Source of the DNA: Betaproteobacteria bacterium
GTDB taxonomy: Bacteria > Pseudomonadota > Gammaproteobacteria > Burkholderiales > Rhodocyclaceae
Direction of reading: 5' to 3'
Length of the DNA stretch: 64,000 nucleotides
Assembly: GCA_009781175.1 (NCBI GenBank)
Contig: WQYQ01000004.1
Location: 140,246 to 204,245, forward strand
Made by a program: the position numbers and the translations under genes. Below, one piece after another: positions 38,708 through 48,220 of this stretch. Within the stretch, counting starts at the first letter, position 1; the number at the start of each line of letters is the position of its first letter. The notes beneath the pieces were generated by a model. The model was not told the origin of the DNA and ran no database searches. It saw only the letters and a program-made list of their open reading frames with translations.

Positions 38708-39358
38708 ATGAAAAAGCAAGCCGGTTTCACCTTGGTCGAAATTGCCATTGTATTGGTCATTATCGGCTTGCTGCTCGGCGGAGTGCTCAAAGGGCAGGAG
38801 TTGATCGAAAGCGCCAAGGTCAAAAATATTGCCCAGGACATGCGCTCGATCGCGGTCGCCGTCATGTCTTACCAGGACAAGTATCGGGCCATGCCGGGGG
38901 ATGATCCGAATGCGCGTGCGCGCTGGGGAGATGTCGCCTGCGCTCTGGAATCTGCAACTCCCCCTCTGGGAGACGGCCTGATTGACCAGGGGGAGTGGAC
39001 AGCCAACAACCCCAGCACTCCCACAAAAGCATCCTGCGTCTGGAACCATTTGCGCCTCGCCGGCCTCCTGACCGGCGATCCCAGTGCCGTAGGCCCAAGC
39101 AATGCCGATGGAGGCATCTTCGGCGTTGTCAGCACCGTAGCGCAAGGGGGCGTGGCAGGCATTCCAGGCACTTTAATCGTTTGCGCGGGCAGCATTCGCG
39201 GGCGCCATGTCATCCCGCTCGATGCCATGCTCGACAACGGCATCCCCGACACCGGCTCGATGCGGGCAGCGGCGGGCACTCAGGTTATTAATAAAACAGC
39301 CGTTGCACTCAATGCAGTTGTAGACAGCGACCCCTACACCGTCTGCATGGGTTTCTGA
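38708..39358 (+). CDS. Type IV prepilin, likely major pilin of the MSHA-type locus
   Basis: 216 residues. The leader MKKQAG is very short and is followed by FTLVEIAIVLVIIGLLLGGVLKG, with Glu at mature position 5. The mature region has MSYQDKYRAMPGDDP and four cysteines able to form disulfides. The ATG at 38708 is nine to ten bases after AGGAG; the ATG at 38699 is too close to it. Having its own sigma54 promoter, and a monocistronic layout, argues that this is the abundant subunit. It ends seven bases before the convergent antiporter gene. Confidence 0.88.
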   Translation: MKKQAGFTLVEIAIVLVIIGLLLGGVLKGQELIESAKVKNIAQDMRSIAVAVMSYQDKYRAMPGDDPNARARWGDVACALESATPPLGDGLIDQGEWTANNPSTPTKASCVWNHLRLAGLLTGDPSAVGPSNADGGIFGVVSTVAQGGVAGIPGTLIVCAGSIRGRHVIPLDAMLDNGIPDTGSMRAAAGTQVINKTAVALNAVVDSDPYTVCMGF

Positions 39359-39364
39359 CAGGTC

Positions 39365-41344
39365 TCATGTAACTCCGCCCTGCAGCAGCCGGCTTTCGGC
39401 TGCCAGCAGGGAAGCCGGAACGCCGCGCAGCACGACGATATCGCCATCGTCGAAACGCAGCCCCTCGTCGGGGTCCAAACCCCGTATTCCGCGCCGGCGC
39501 ACGGCGGAAACCATTACGCCGAGTTCTTGCAAGCCCAGTTCCCCAATCGACTTGCCGACCGCGTAAGCACCTGTCTGCAATACGACCGAATGCAGGCGCT
39601 CAAGCTGGGAATCGGGACTTTCCTCCGTGTCGTCGGAGTGGCCGTGGAAATAGCCGCGCATCAGGGTATAACGTTGGGTGCGAATCTCCCGCGCACGGCG
39701 AACCACGCGCGATAAAGGCACGCCGACCAAAGCCATCGCGTGATTTGCAAGCGTGATACTGCTTTCAAATATATCGGCGACAACCTCTGCCGCGCCTTCG
39801 CGGGACAAGCGCTCGAATTGCCCCTCTTCATTCGCGCGCACGATAACAGGCAAATCGGGACGCAGCTCGCGCACGAGATCCAGTACATGGCATGCCGAAG
39901 CAACATCGGCATACGTGACCACGACCGCGGAAGCCCGCGTCACACCCGCGGCAATCAGGGTTTCGCGCCGGGCCGCATCGCCATACACAACCGTTTCACC
40001 CGCGGCCGTTGCCTCACGCACCCGGTCCGGGTCAAGGTCGAGTGCCACATAGCTGATGTTCTCCTGCTCGATGAAACGCGCCACAAGCTGGCCTGTTCGT
40101 CCATAGCCGCAAAGAATGATGTGCTTTTCGTTGGTCAGGCTCTGCGCCGCGACGCGCGTCAATTCCATCGCGCGCAGCATCCATTCAGAAGCGACGAAAC
40201 GCAGCACAATCCGGTCGCTCCATTGCACAAGCAAAGGCGCGAGCAGCAAGGACAGGATCAGCGCCGCCACCGCAATCTGGACGAGCGCCTTGGAGCCCAA
40301 ACCTTGTCCGGCCATCTGCGCCAGCAGCACAAAGCCGAACTCCCCGCCCGCGCAGAGCCATAAACCGGAACGCACCGCATTACCCGGCGAAGCGCCGAAA
40401 GCGCGCCCAGCAAACCCGACGATCAGAAACTTTCCGATCATCAGGGCCAGCAACAAACCCAATACCGCAAAGAAATGCGCCGCGATCACGCGCACATCGA
40501 GGAACATGCCGACGGTCACGAGGAAAAGACCCAGCAGCACATCGCGGAACGGCTTGATGTCTTCTTCAACGCGGTAGCGATATTCCGTCTCGGAGATCAA
40601 CATCCCCGCGACAAAGGCGCCGAGTGCCAAAGAAAGGCCAAAATGCTCCGTCAGCCATGCCAGCCCGAGCGTGACGAGCAAAATATTCAGCATGAAAAGC
40701 TGCGAAGAGCGCAGCCGTGCAACACGCAAGAACCAGCCGCGGAAAATTCTCTGGCCGAAATACAGCACGACGGACAACAGTACCGTTGCCTTTAGCGCGG
40801 CAAAACCCAACAGTTCCAACTGTTGCTCGGGCGGCTTGGACAAAGCGGGAATCAGGACCAGCAAAGGCACGACTGCCAAATCCTGGAACAGCAACACGCT
40901 GATCACCATGCGGCCGTGGGCGCTCTCCAGTTCCATCCGATCAATCAACAGCTTCGAAAGCACCGCGGTGGACGACATTGCCAGCGCGCCGCCGAGCACA
41001 ATTGCCGCACCATGCGAAATATCGAACACCCAGCTCAAGGCAACGCTGATAAGGATGACGGCCCCCACCTGCACCGCGCCAAGTCCGAATACGGAGCGCT
41101 TCATGCTGAATAAGCGAGGCAAGGAAAATTCCAGCCCGATCGTAAACATCAGAAACACCACGCCGAACTCGGCCAGCCCACGCGCGGCGGAATCGTCGGG
41201 AAGCACATGCAGGGCAGCCGGCCCGAGCAAAGCGCCGACGGATAGATATGCCAGTTCCGCCGGCAAGCGCAGCCTGGAGAACAGCATCACGACGCATACG
41301 GCCGCGGTAAGCAAAACTAGGATGAAATCGAGCGTGTTGTCCAA
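39365..41344 (-). CDS. Monovalent cation:proton antiporter, KefB/YbaL (CPA2) family
   Basis: 659 residues: about twelve membrane helices (1-385) with the conserved LLFQDLAVVP motif, an RCK/TrkA-N domain from 405 (IILCGYGRTGQLVARFIE), and a TrkA-C domain at the end. It probably exports K+ in exchange for H+. The first helix requires a start at the TTG at 41344 because no ATG precedes it in frame and the next Met is inside the helix. It diverges from kdsD, as in many betaproteobacteria. Confidence 0.88.
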   Translation of the reverse strand: MDNTLDFILVLLTAAVCVVMLFSRLRLPAELAYLSVGALLGPAALHVLPDDSAARGLAEFGVVFLMFTIGLEFSLPRLFSMKRSVFGLGAVQVGAVILISVALSWVFDISHGAAIVLGGALAMSSTAVLSKLLIDRMELESAHGRMVISVLLFQDLAVVPLLVLIPALSKPPEQQLELLGFAALKATVLLSVVLYFGQRIFRGWFLRVARLRSSQLFMLNILLVTLGLAWLTEHFGLSLALGAFVAGMLISETEYRYRVEEDIKPFRDVLLGLFLVTVGMFLDVRVIAAHFFAVLGLLLALMIGKFLIVGFAGRAFGASPGNAVRSGLWLCAGGEFGFVLLAQMAGQGLGSKALVQIAVAALILSLLLAPLLVQWSDRIVLRFVASEWMLRAMELTRVAAQSLTNEKHIILCGYGRTGQLVARFIEQENISYVALDLDPDRVREATAAGETVVYGDAARRETLIAAGVTRASAVVVTYADVASACHVLDLVRELRPDLPVIVRANEEGQFERLSREGAAEVVADIFESSITLANHAMALVGVPLSRVVRRAREIRTQRYTLMRGYFHGHSDDTEESPDSQLERLHSVVLQTGAYAVGKSIGELGLQELGVMVSAVRRRGIRGLDPDEGLRFDDGDIVVLRGVPASLLAAESRLLQGGVT

Positions 41345-41370
41345 AGCGCGCCCGGTGCAGAGTCCGGCCC

Positions 41371-41390
41371 CGAAAGGGGCAAAAGCCCCG
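41371..41390. promoter_or_regulatory. Two mutually exclusive hairpins between the antiporter and kdsD
   Basis: The arms GCCCC-GAAA-GGGGC and GGGGC-AAAA-GCCCC share their central GGGGC, so only one hairpin can form at a time. On the minus strand they fall in the antiporter leader. An attenuator-like role is possible but speculative. Confidence 0.35.
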
Positions 41391-41392
41391 TC

Positions 41393-41401
41393 TGTTATAA
41401 T
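41393..41401 (+). promoter_or_regulatory. Extended -10 promoter before kdsD
   Basis: TGTTATAAT gives a perfect TATAAT with the TGn extension, about 27 bases before the kdsD ATG. There is no good -35, as is common for extended -10 promoters. Confidence 0.5.
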
Positions 41402-41427
41402 TAAACGTAGTCTAACCCAAGCCGCCC

Positions 41428-42432
41428 ATGCACGAAATCAAGTCTAAAACGGCATTGACAGCCGATCCGGGATCTTTGTTATCCCTCGCACAAAAAGTGC
41501 TTCTTATTGAAGCGCGAGCCGTCGCGGAGCTTGCCGAACGCCTCGATGGCAGCTTCGTCGCCGCCGTTGAACTCGTGCTCGCCGCAGCCGGGCGGGTCAT
41601 CGTCATCGGCGTGGGCAAATCCGGCCACGTCGCGCGCAAAATCGCGGCCACATTGGCCTCTACTGGCACACCCGCCTACTTTGTGCATGCTGCGGAAGCG
41701 GCGCATGGCGATCTCGGCATGATCACGCGCGACGATGTCGTCATCGCGCTATCGAACTCCGGCACCACGGCGGAAGTGCTGATGATCGCGCCCTTGATCA
41801 AACGCCACGGCGCGCGCTTGATTGCGATGACGGGCAATCCGAGCTCCGCGCTCGCCAGACTCGCCGATGTGCATCTGGACGCGACGGTCACGCAGGAAGC
41901 CTGTCCGCTCAATCTGGCCCCGACCGCCAGCACAACGGCCGCGCTTGCGCTTGGCGACGCGCTCGCGGTCGCGCTGCTCGATGCGCGCGGATTCGGCCCG
42001 GATGATTTCGCCCGCTCCCATCCCGGCGGCGCGCTCGGACGCCGCCTGCTGACACGCGTGGCGGACGTCATGCGCGTCGGCGAACGCGTTCCCCAAGTCA
42101 CCGAGGAGGTCAGCTTCACCCAGGCCCTGCTCGAAATGACACGCGGCGGCATGGGCATGACGGCGATTGTCGACGCCACGAAACGCCCCATCGGCATTTT
42201 CACCGATGGCGATTTACGCCGTTTGCTTGGCGCCGATACCGATCTGCGCGGTCTAAAAATCGCGGAAGTCATGAAACGCAACCCCTGGACGATCACGCCC
42301 GAGGCGCTCGCCGCGGAAGCCGCCGCCAAGATGGAACAGCGCCGGATCAGTCAAATTCTGGTCGTCGACAATGCCGGCTGCTTGGCCGGCGCGCTCAACA
42401 CGCACGACTTGATGGACGCAAAGGTGATCTGA
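41428..42432 (+). CDS. kdsD: D-arabinose 5-phosphate isomerase
   Basis: 334 residues. A SIS sugar-isomerase domain (VIGVGKSGHVARKIAATLA near residue 55; MIAPLIKRHGARLIAMTG) is followed by two CBS domains (from about 205). It converts ribulose 5-phosphate to arabinose 5-phosphate for Kdo synthesis. It overlaps kdsC by one base and begins the run kdsD-kdsC-lptC-lptA. Confidence 0.95.
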   Translation: MHEIKSKTALTADPGSLLSLAQKVLLIEARAVAELAERLDGSFVAAVELVLAAAGRVIVIGVGKSGHVARKIAATLASTGTPAYFVHAAEAAHGDLGMITRDDVVIALSNSGTTAEVLMIAPLIKRHGARLIAMTGNPSSALARLADVHLDATVTQEACPLNLAPTASTTAALALGDALAVALLDARGFGPDDFARSHPGGALGRRLLTRVADVMRVGERVPQVTEEVSFTQALLEMTRGGMGMTAIVDATKRPIGIFTDGDLRRLLGADTDLRGLKIAEVMKRNPWTITPEALAAEAAAKMEQRRISQILVVDNAGCLAGALNTHDLMDAKVI

Positions 42433-42968
42433 TGTCACGCGCTCACGAACGCGCAGCGGGATTGCGCTTGATGGCTTTCGATGTCGACGGCGTGCTGACC
42501 GACGGCACGATCTGGTACAGCGCCGACGGCGACGCGCTAAAAGGATTTTCCACGCTCGACGGCCACGGCTTGCGCATGCTCCAGATGGCGGGCATCGAAC
42601 TCGCAATCATCACCGGCCGCCGCTCGCGCGCCCTGGAGTTGCGCTGCGAAAATTTGGGCATCGCGCGCCTTTACCAAGGCGTCGAGGACAAACGCGGCAG
42701 GCTCGATCTATTGCTGGCCGAACTCGGACTCAGCCGCGCGGAAGCGGGCTATATGGGCGACGATGTCGTCGACTTGCCGATTTTGCGCGCCTGCGGTTTT
42801 GCCGCGACGACGATGGACGGCCATCCGCTCGTGCGCGAGCATGTGGATCTGGTGACCCGGCGCGGCGGTGGACGCGGCGCGGCGCGTGAAGTCTGCGATT
42901 TCATTCTCGCGGCGCAAGGCAAGCTCGATGCGCTCCACGCGCGTTACTTACTTGACACGGATCGATGA
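42432..42968 (+). CDS. kdsC: 3-deoxy-D-manno-octulosonate 8-phosphate phosphatase
   Basis: 178 residues of the HAD family, C0 type with no cap. MAFDVDGVLTDG contains the nucleophile and acid/base Asp pair; ITGRRS and YMGDDVVDLPIL supply the other motifs. It releases phosphate from Kdo 8-phosphate. The length is standard and it overlaps lptC by four bases. Confidence 0.95.
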   Translation: MSRAHERAAGLRLMAFDVDGVLTDGTIWYSADGDALKGFSTLDGHGLRMLQMAGIELAIITGRRSRALELRCENLGIARLYQGVEDKRGRLDLLLAELGLSRAEAGYMGDDVVDLPILRACGFAATTMDGHPLVREHVDLVTRRGGGRGAAREVCDFILAAQGKLDALHARYLLDTDR

Positions 42969-43543
42969 AGCGCGGTTTTTCATTCTTCCCACTCGTCCTT
43001 GCCGGCTTACTCGCCGGACTGACTTTCTGGCTGGAGCATTTCGTCAGCTCGCAAGCTCCGCAGCCGAGCGCCCGTCTGCGGCATGACCCCGACATGATCG
43101 CGGAGAACGCGATCCAGGAACGCTTCGACCACACCGGCAAACTTCAGTACGTACTCAAAGCCCGCCGCACGCTCCACTTCCCGGACGATGACAGCACGCA
43201 TGTCGAAACAGCGCAGCTCGACCACTTCGGACAGCCCGAGGTGCTGAGCATCGCATCCGACACCGGCATCGTCAGCAGCGCAGGCAAAGAGGTTGTACTG
43301 GCCGGCAATGTGCAAGGTCACCGCGCCGCGGGGCCACGCGTTCCCGAGTACACTTTCAGCACCACGCAAATTACGATCATCCCGGACGAAGAGCGCGCCT
43401 ACACCGACCAGCCCGTGCATATGACACGCGGCCGCTCCTTCCTCGACGGTATCGGCCTGCAAATCGACCAGATCAATGGCGTCGCGGTGATTGGAACGGT
43501 CCGGGCGACGATCTACCCGCAATCCAGAGCAAACCCATCATGA
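42965..43543 (+). CDS. lptC: LPS export protein LptC
   Basis: 192 residues. One N-terminal membrane anchor (FFPLVLAGLLAGLTFWLEHFV) is followed by a periplasmic beta-jellyroll (DMIAENAIQERFDHTGKLQYVLKARR). LptC passes LPS from LptB2FG to LptA. The stop overlaps the lptA start (ATGA). Confidence 0.92.
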   Translation: MKRGFSFFPLVLAGLLAGLTFWLEHFVSSQAPQPSARLRHDPDMIAENAIQERFDHTGKLQYVLKARRTLHFPDDDSTHVETAQLDHFGQPEVLSIASDTGIVSSAGKEVVLAGNVQGHRAAGPRVPEYTFSTTQITIIPDEERAYTDQPVHMTRGRSFLDGIGLQIDQINGVAVIGTVRATIYPQSRANPS

Positions 43544-44088
43544 TCCAGCATGTCCTCCGTATTGCCTCGCTCGCCGGCCTGATTCTCGTTGCGGCCACGG
43601 CCCATGCCGAACGGGCGGATCGTGACAAACCGGTCAACATCGAAGCCGATCGCGTGACCGTCGACGACAGGAATAAAGTTCAGGTCTTCGAAGGCCGGGT
43701 CAAGCTGACGCAGGGAAGCCTTGTTATCTGGGCCGACAAAGTTGTCGTCACCCAGGATGCCGAAGGCTTCCAGAAAGGCGTCGCCACCGGCGGCGAAGGC
43801 GGTCTGGCGCGCTTCCGTCAGCGGCGCGAGCGCAAAGACGAATACGTCAACGGTGAAGCCGAGCGGATCGAATACGACGCCCGTACCGATATCGCACAAC
43901 TGTTCAACCGCGCAAAAGTCGTGAGCGGAAAAGATGAAGTCACCGGCCAGTACATCAGCTACGACGGCTATAACGAAACCTACCTCGTCACCAATGCTCC
44001 GAACGCCACCGTGGTGCAAAACACAGATGCGCGCGTCAAGGTGACCATCCAGCCGAAGAAGAAAAGCGATGCCGCGCCATCCCAATAA
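43540..44088 (+). CDS. lptA: LPS periplasmic bridge protein LptA
   Basis: 182 residues. The signal peptide ends AATAHA-ERAD. The OstA-type fold shows as VNIEADRVTVDDRNKVQVFEG, then LTQGSLVIWADKVVV. It carries LPS across the periplasm. In most relatives lptB and rpoN come next; here the operon ends and a phasin gene follows after about 260 bases. Confidence 0.93.
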   Translation: MIQHVLRIASLAGLILVAATAHAERADRDKPVNIEADRVTVDDRNKVQVFEGRVKLTQGSLVIWADKVVVTQDAEGFQKGVATGGEGGLARFRQRRERKDEYVNGEAERIEYDARTDIAQLFNRAKVVSGKDEVTGQYISYDGYNETYLVTNAPNATVVQNTDARVKVTIQPKKKSDAAPSQ

Positions 44089-44150
44089 AGCGCCCGGCAA
44101 TTCAACCCAGGCTGCTTGAACCTGGCGGCCATGCGCCGCAAATAATGACT

Positions 44151-44207
44151 GCCGCATACCGCACCCAGCGCGGATGCGGCAATGCACAAAAATTATAATT
44201 TTTTGTG
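44151..44207 (+). terminator. Possible terminator after lptA
   Basis: GCCGCAT/ATGCGGC arms (44151-44180) are followed by an AT-rich hairpin CACAAAAATT/TTTTTTGTG (44185-44207). Neither half is a textbook terminator, but together they lie between lptA and the phasin promoter. Confidence 0.4.
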
Positions 44208-44259
44208 ATTTTCCACCTTAAACAAAAGTTAAAACAATCATTGCGATGCAGCAAAACAG

Positions 44260-44287
44260 TTGACGCATGAAAAATATTCCGTAGAAT
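44260..44287 (+). promoter_or_regulatory. Sigma70 promoter of the phasin gene
   Basis: TTGACG at 44260-44265, a 16-base spacer, and TAGAAT at 44282-44287. The leader is about 50 bases and includes AGGAG at 44334. Confidence 0.7.
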
Positions 44288-44346
44288 CGCGAATGCTGCA
44301 ATGCAACATAAACCCTGATCCCCACATTTCCGCAGGAGTGATACCC

Positions 44347-44910
44347 ATGTTTCCCACCCCAGAACAGTTTGCCGCCGCCCAAAAAACCAGGATTGAAACC
44401 CTGCTCGCGCTGGCCAATATCGCCTTTACCAGCACTGAGCGCCTGGCCAACCTGAACCTGAGCACTGCTCGCGCCATGTTGGAAAACGGCGTTGCCAACA
44501 CCAAGTCCCTGTTCCCGATCAAGGACGTCCAGGAATTCACCACGCTGCAAAGCACCCTGATCGAGCCGACGCTCGAAAAAGCGGTGGCCTACTCCCGCAG
44601 CATTTATGAAATCGCGACCCAGGCTCAAAACGACATGTCCAAGCTCATCGAAGGACAGATGACGGAACTGAACAAAAACGTTGCGAGCGCCCTCGACAAA
44701 GCGGCCAAGTCGGCCCCGGCCGGTTCCGACGTCACCATCGCCGCCGTGAAGTCCGCTATCGCCGCAGCCAACTCGGCCTACGACAGCATGACCAAGGTCG
44801 CCAAGCAAGCCGCCGAAATCGCTGAGGCAAACGTTGCCGCGGCAACCGACGCGACTGTCAAGGCAGTCAGCTCGGCCGCGCAGAAGTCCACCAAGAAAGC
44901 AGCTGCTTAA
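44347..44910 (+). CDS. phaP: Phasin family protein (polyhydroxyalkanoate granule-associated)
   Basis: 187 residues, almost wholly helical, with FPTPEQFAAAQKTRIETLLALAN at the N-terminus and an Ala/Lys-rich tail (KSTKKAAA). Phasins coat polyhydroxyalkanoate granules, so the organism probably stores PHA. AGGAG sits nine bases before the ATG at 44347. It has its own promoter and a downstream terminator, so it is monocistronic. Confidence 0.9.
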   Translation: MFPTPEQFAAAQKTRIETLLALANIAFTSTERLANLNLSTARAMLENGVANTKSLFPIKDVQEFTTLQSTLIEPTLEKAVAYSRSIYEIATQAQNDMSKLIEGQMTELNKNVASALDKAAKSAPAGSDVTIAAVKSAIAAANSAYDSMTKVAKQAAEIAEANVAAATDATVKAVSSAAQKSTKKAAA

Positions 44911-44993
44911 TTTATTGTTTTACGGACGTTTTCCCCTCCCCCTCGAAAACGTCCAAGTTTGTCTCCCACGACCGTCCCTCGGACGATCGCTTC

Positions 44994-45022
44994 AAAGCCG
45001 CGCTAGCTTCGCGGCTTTTTCT
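44994..45022 (+). terminator. Rho-independent terminator of phasin gene
   Basis: AAAGCCGCG / CGCGGCTTT stem followed by TTCTTTT. A separate GGACGTTTTC/GAAAACGTCC hairpin lies upstream at 44926-44956. Confidence 0.85.
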
Positions 45023-45038
45023 TTTCCTGCGCGCCCGA

Positions 45039-45785
45039 TCAACCTACGGCCTCGGTCGGGAAGCCCATCTCCGCCAGACTGCGCTCAAGCGCCGCCATCG
45101 CAGCCAGTACCGCATCCGGCGCACCTTTGGCGCCAAGCTCGATCTGCCGCCGCTGGCCCGGCGCCCAGGTATTCGGAAGGCTGAATACGGTGACGCCGAA
45201 ACGGGTTTGAATCTCCCGCATCAGCCCTGCAATCTGGCTTTCCTGCGCATCGAAAACCCAGAATGATGCCTCGCAATACGGCTCCGCATGCAGCAAGGCG
45301 ATCAGCTCCCCGTCCAACACCGCTTCCATCATCGGCCAAGCCATGACCGGAAAGCCCGGGAAAAAATAAGCCGAGTGCAAAGCAAAACCGGGGATCTGGT
45401 TATAAGGGTTTGGAACAATTCTGGCACCCAGGGGAAACACCCCCATTTCGAGCCGCGTCGGATTCGTCTCGTCACCGAAACGCTCACGAATTGCCCGTTC
45501 CGCATCGGGATGCAGCGCCAGCGGCAACCCAAGCGCCTCCGCCGCCGCTTGCCGGGTATGGTCATCCGGGGTGGCCCCAATCCCGCCAAAAGAAAAGAAC
45601 ACATCGCCGCTCGCGAAACATTCGCGCAAAATGCCGGCGAGCCGCGGACGCTCGTCACCGCAATAACGTGCCCAGCTCAGCCGCAAACCACGCGCGCTCA
45701 ACAGTTCGAGCGCTTTGGCGAAATGCTTGTCCTGGCGTCGTCCCGAGAGAATTTCATCACCTACGATGAGGATGCCTATCGCCAT
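45039..45785 (-). CDS. Molybdopterin-binding-domain protein (CinA N-terminal-like)
   Basis: 248 residues. A MoCF/MogA-like domain has ILIVGDEILSGRRQDKH at the N-terminus and FFSFGGIGATPDDHTRQ near residue 65. The C-terminal deamidase domain of full CinA is missing, so this is the short stand-alone form. Its exact role is unknown; relatives act on FAD/ADP-ribose or molybdopterin compounds. The gene lies downstream of ubiD on the same strand. Confidence 0.85.
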   Translation of the reverse strand: MAIGILIVGDEILSGRRQDKHFAKALELLSARGLRLSWARYCGDERPRLAGILRECFASGDVFFSFGGIGATPDDHTRQAAAEALGLPLALHPDAERAIRERFGDETNPTRLEMGVFPLGARIVPNPYNQIPGFALHSAYFFPGFPVMAWPMMEAVLDGELIALLHAEPYCEASFWVFDAQESQIAGLMREIQTRFGVTVFSLPNTWAPGQRRQIELGAKGAPDAVLAAMAALERSLAEMGFPTEAVG

Positions 45786-45828
45786 TTGAATGCTCCAATC
45801 CCGGCCCGCGCACCTCGCTTAAAGCGGT

Positions 45829-47310
45829 CTATAGACCCAGATCCTGCCACATCGCATCGACACGCTGCTTGACCGCCGCATCCATCTCGATCGGCCTGCC
45901 CCACTCGCGCTGCGTTTCGCCGGGCCATTTGTTTGTCGCGTCGATCCCCATCTTGCTGCCGAGCCCCGCGACCGGCGATGCGAAATCAAGATAGTCGATC
46001 GGCGTGTTGTCGACGAGCACCGTATCGCGCGTCGCATCCACGCGGGTCGTCATGGCCCAGATGACTTCCTGCCAGGAGCGCGTGTCGACATCGTCATCGA
46101 CGACGATGATGAACTTGGTGTACATGAATTGGCGCAGAAAACTCCAGATTCCGAACATCACACGCTTAGCATGGCCAGGATACTGCTTGCGCATGCTGAC
46201 GACCGCCAGTCGATAGGAACAGCCTTCCGGCGGCAGATAGAAATCGACGATTTCGGGAAACTGTTTTTGCAGCAGCGGCACAAAAACTTCATTCAAGGCC
46301 ACGCCGAGCATCGCGGGCTCGTCGGGCGGCTTGCCCGTGTAAGTGCTGTGATAGATCGGATCGCGCCGCAACGTGATCCGCTCGATCGTCATCACGGGAA
46401 ATTCCGCCACTTCGTTGTAATAGCCGGTGTGATCGCCGTAAGGGCCTTCGGGCGCCGCATCGTTCGGATGAATCACGCCTTCCAACACGATTTCCGCCGT
46501 CGCCGGTACTTGCAGCGTGGAGCCAAGACACTTCACCAACTCGGTTTTGGCGCCGCGCAATAATCCCGCGAACTGATATTCGGACAAAGAGTCCGGCACC
46601 GGCGTCACGGCCGCGAGAATCGTCGCTGGATCGCAACCCAATACAACAGCGACCGGAAACGGCTCCCCCGGGAAACGCTGCTGATGTTCGCGGAAATCGA
46701 GCGCGCCGCCGCGCTGCGCCAGCCAGCGCATGATGACCCGATTCGGCCCCAGCACTTGCTGACGATAGATGCCTAAATTCTGGCGCGGCTTATCGGGCCC
46801 GCGGGTGACGACAAGCCCCCACGTAATCAAGGGCGCCACATCACCGGGCCAGCAATGCTGAATCGGCAAGCGCGCGAGATCGACATCCGGCCCCTCCCAC
46901 ACGATTTCCTGGCAAGGCGCCGAGCCCACTTCTTTCGGGCTCATGTGCATGACTTGCTTGAAGATCGGCAACTTCTCCCAGGCATCCTTCAAGCCGCGCG
47001 GCGGCTCGGGCTCCTTGAGAAAAGCGAGCAGCTTGCCGATCTCGCGCAAAGCCGTTTTCCAATCCCCTTCCTCACCCATACCCAGCGCGACGCGGCGCGG
47101 CGTCCCGAATAGATTGGCGAGGAGCGGAAATTTATGCGGCCCGGCTTCCCCAATCGGATTTTCGAATAACAGCGCGGGACCGCCGGCACGCAATACCCTA
47201 TCGGCGATTTCGGTGATTTCCAGCCGGGTGCTCACGGGCACCTTGATGCGCTTCAACTCCCCGAGCGATTCGAGTTGAGCAATAAATTCACGCAGATCCT
47301 TGTATTTCAT
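45829..47310 (-). CDS. ubiD: UbiD, prenylated-FMN-dependent 4-hydroxy-3-polyprenylbenzoate decarboxylase
   Basis: 493 residues. It removes the carboxyl group from polyprenyl-4-hydroxybenzoate in ubiquinone synthesis using prenyl-FMN made by UbiX. The N-terminus [14 protein letters not shown] and the cofactor/acid motif [15 protein letters not shown] near residue 290 are typical. The ATG at 47310 gives the family start; a 26-residue upstream extension is unlikely. UbiX is not in the window. It follows ubiA and ubiC on the same strand. Confidence 0.95.
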   Translation of the reverse strand: MKYKDLREFIAQLESLGELKRIKVPVSTRLEITEIADRVLRAGGPALLFENPIGEAGPHKFPLLANLFGTPRRVALGMGEEGDWKTALREIGKLLAFLKEPEPPRGLKDAWEKLPIFKQVMHMSPKEVGSAPCQEIVWEGPDVDLARLPIQHCWPGDVAPLITWGLVVTRGPDKPRQNLGIYRQQVLGPNRVIMRWLAQRGGALDFREHQQRFPGEPFPVAVVLGCDPATILAAVTPVPDSLSEYQFAGLLRGAKTELVKCLGSTLQVPATAEIVLEGVIHPNDAAPEGPYGDHTGYYNEVAEFPVMTIERITLRRDPIYHSTYTGKPPDEPAMLGVALNEVFVPLLQKQFPEIVDFYLPPEGCSYRLAVVSMRKQYPGHAKRVMFGIWSFLRQFMYTKFIIVVDDDVDTRSWQEVIWAMTTRVDATRDTVLVDNTPIDYLDFASPVAGLGSKMGIDATNKWPGETQREWGRPIEMDAAVKQRVDAMWQDLGL

Positions 47311-47329
47311 CGCCGTCGATTTCCGTCCA

Positions 47330-48220
47330 TCAGCCGGGTGCCGATACGCCACCAGGGAATAACCAGTAGTCGAGCACCAGGCCGACAAAAATTGTTCCGC
47401 CGAGCCAGTTGTTATGCAGGAAAGCGCGGAAGCACCGCGCCTGGTCGCGCTTGCGAATCAGGGCATAGTGATAGACGGCGATCCCAAGCGCGACGAGCAG
47501 CCCGGCGTAATACACCCAGCCGCGATTGAAGAGATGTCCGACCCAGCCGAACAGTGAAAGGCTGGCGGCGTAGCAAAACATCACCGCCGCGACATCGAAA
47601 CGGCCGAAAGTGATCGCCGAAGTTTTGATGCCGATTTTCAAATCGTCCGGGCGATCGACCATCGCATATTCGGTGTCATACGCAACAGCCCAAAAAATAT
47701 TGCCCAATAACAAAAGCCATGCCGCGCCGGGCACCTGGCCCCAGATCGCCGCGAAGCCCATCGGAATGCCGAAACCAAACGCCACGCCCAGATAAGCCTG
47801 CGGAATCGCGAAGAAACGCTTGGTGAAGGGATAGCTTCCGGCGAGAAACAAAGCCGGCAGCGAGAGCCATAGCACTAGGCGGTTCAAGGGCAGAATCAAC
47901 GCGAAGGAGCACAGCGAAAGCACCGCCGCCACAAGGATCGCTTCACGCGGATGAATGGCACCCGTCGCGAGTGGACGGGTGCGCGTGCGCTCGACCTTGC
48001 CGTCGAAATCCCGGTCCGCATAGTCGTTGATCGCACAGCCGGCCGAGCGCATCAGAACGGTTCCCAGCATGAAGATTCCGACGATTAAAAGGCTCGGCCG
48101 GCCATCGCCGGCAAACCACAGCGCCCACAGCGTCGGCCAGAGCAAAAGCAGGATGCCAATGGGCTTATCCAGGCGCGTCAGTTTTTCGTAGTGATCGAGC
48201 CGTTCACTTAGGGTCGTCAT
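47330..48220 (-). CDS. ubiA: 4-hydroxybenzoate polyprenyltransferase
   Basis: 296 residues with about nine membrane helices. Two Asp-rich motifs are visible: [19 protein letters not shown] near residue 68 and [19 protein letters not shown] near 190. It attaches the prenyl chain to 4-hydroxybenzoate at the inner membrane. Its start overlaps the ubiC stop by 17 bases, and ubiD starts 19 bases downstream. Confidence 0.96.
   Translation of the reverse strand: MTTLSERLDHYEKLTRLDKPIGILLLLWPTLWALWFAGDGRPSLLIVGIFMLGTVLMRSAGCAINDYADRDFDGKVERTRTRPLATGAIHPREAILVAAVLSLCSFALILPLNRLVLWLSLPALFLAGSYPFTKRFFAIPQAYLGVAFGFGIPMGFAAIWGQVPGAAWLLLLGNIFWAVAYDTEYAMVDRPDDLKIGIKTSAITFGRFDVAAVMFCYAASLSLFGWVGHLFNRGWVYYAGLLVALGIAVYHYALIRKRDQARCFRAFLHNNWLGGTIFVGLVLDYWLFPGGVSAPG

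Noticed and set aside
39382..39405. Hairpin GCAGCCG/CGGCTGC as pilin terminator
   Set aside because: It lies inside the antiporter coding sequence and lacks a T run, so termination is not supported.
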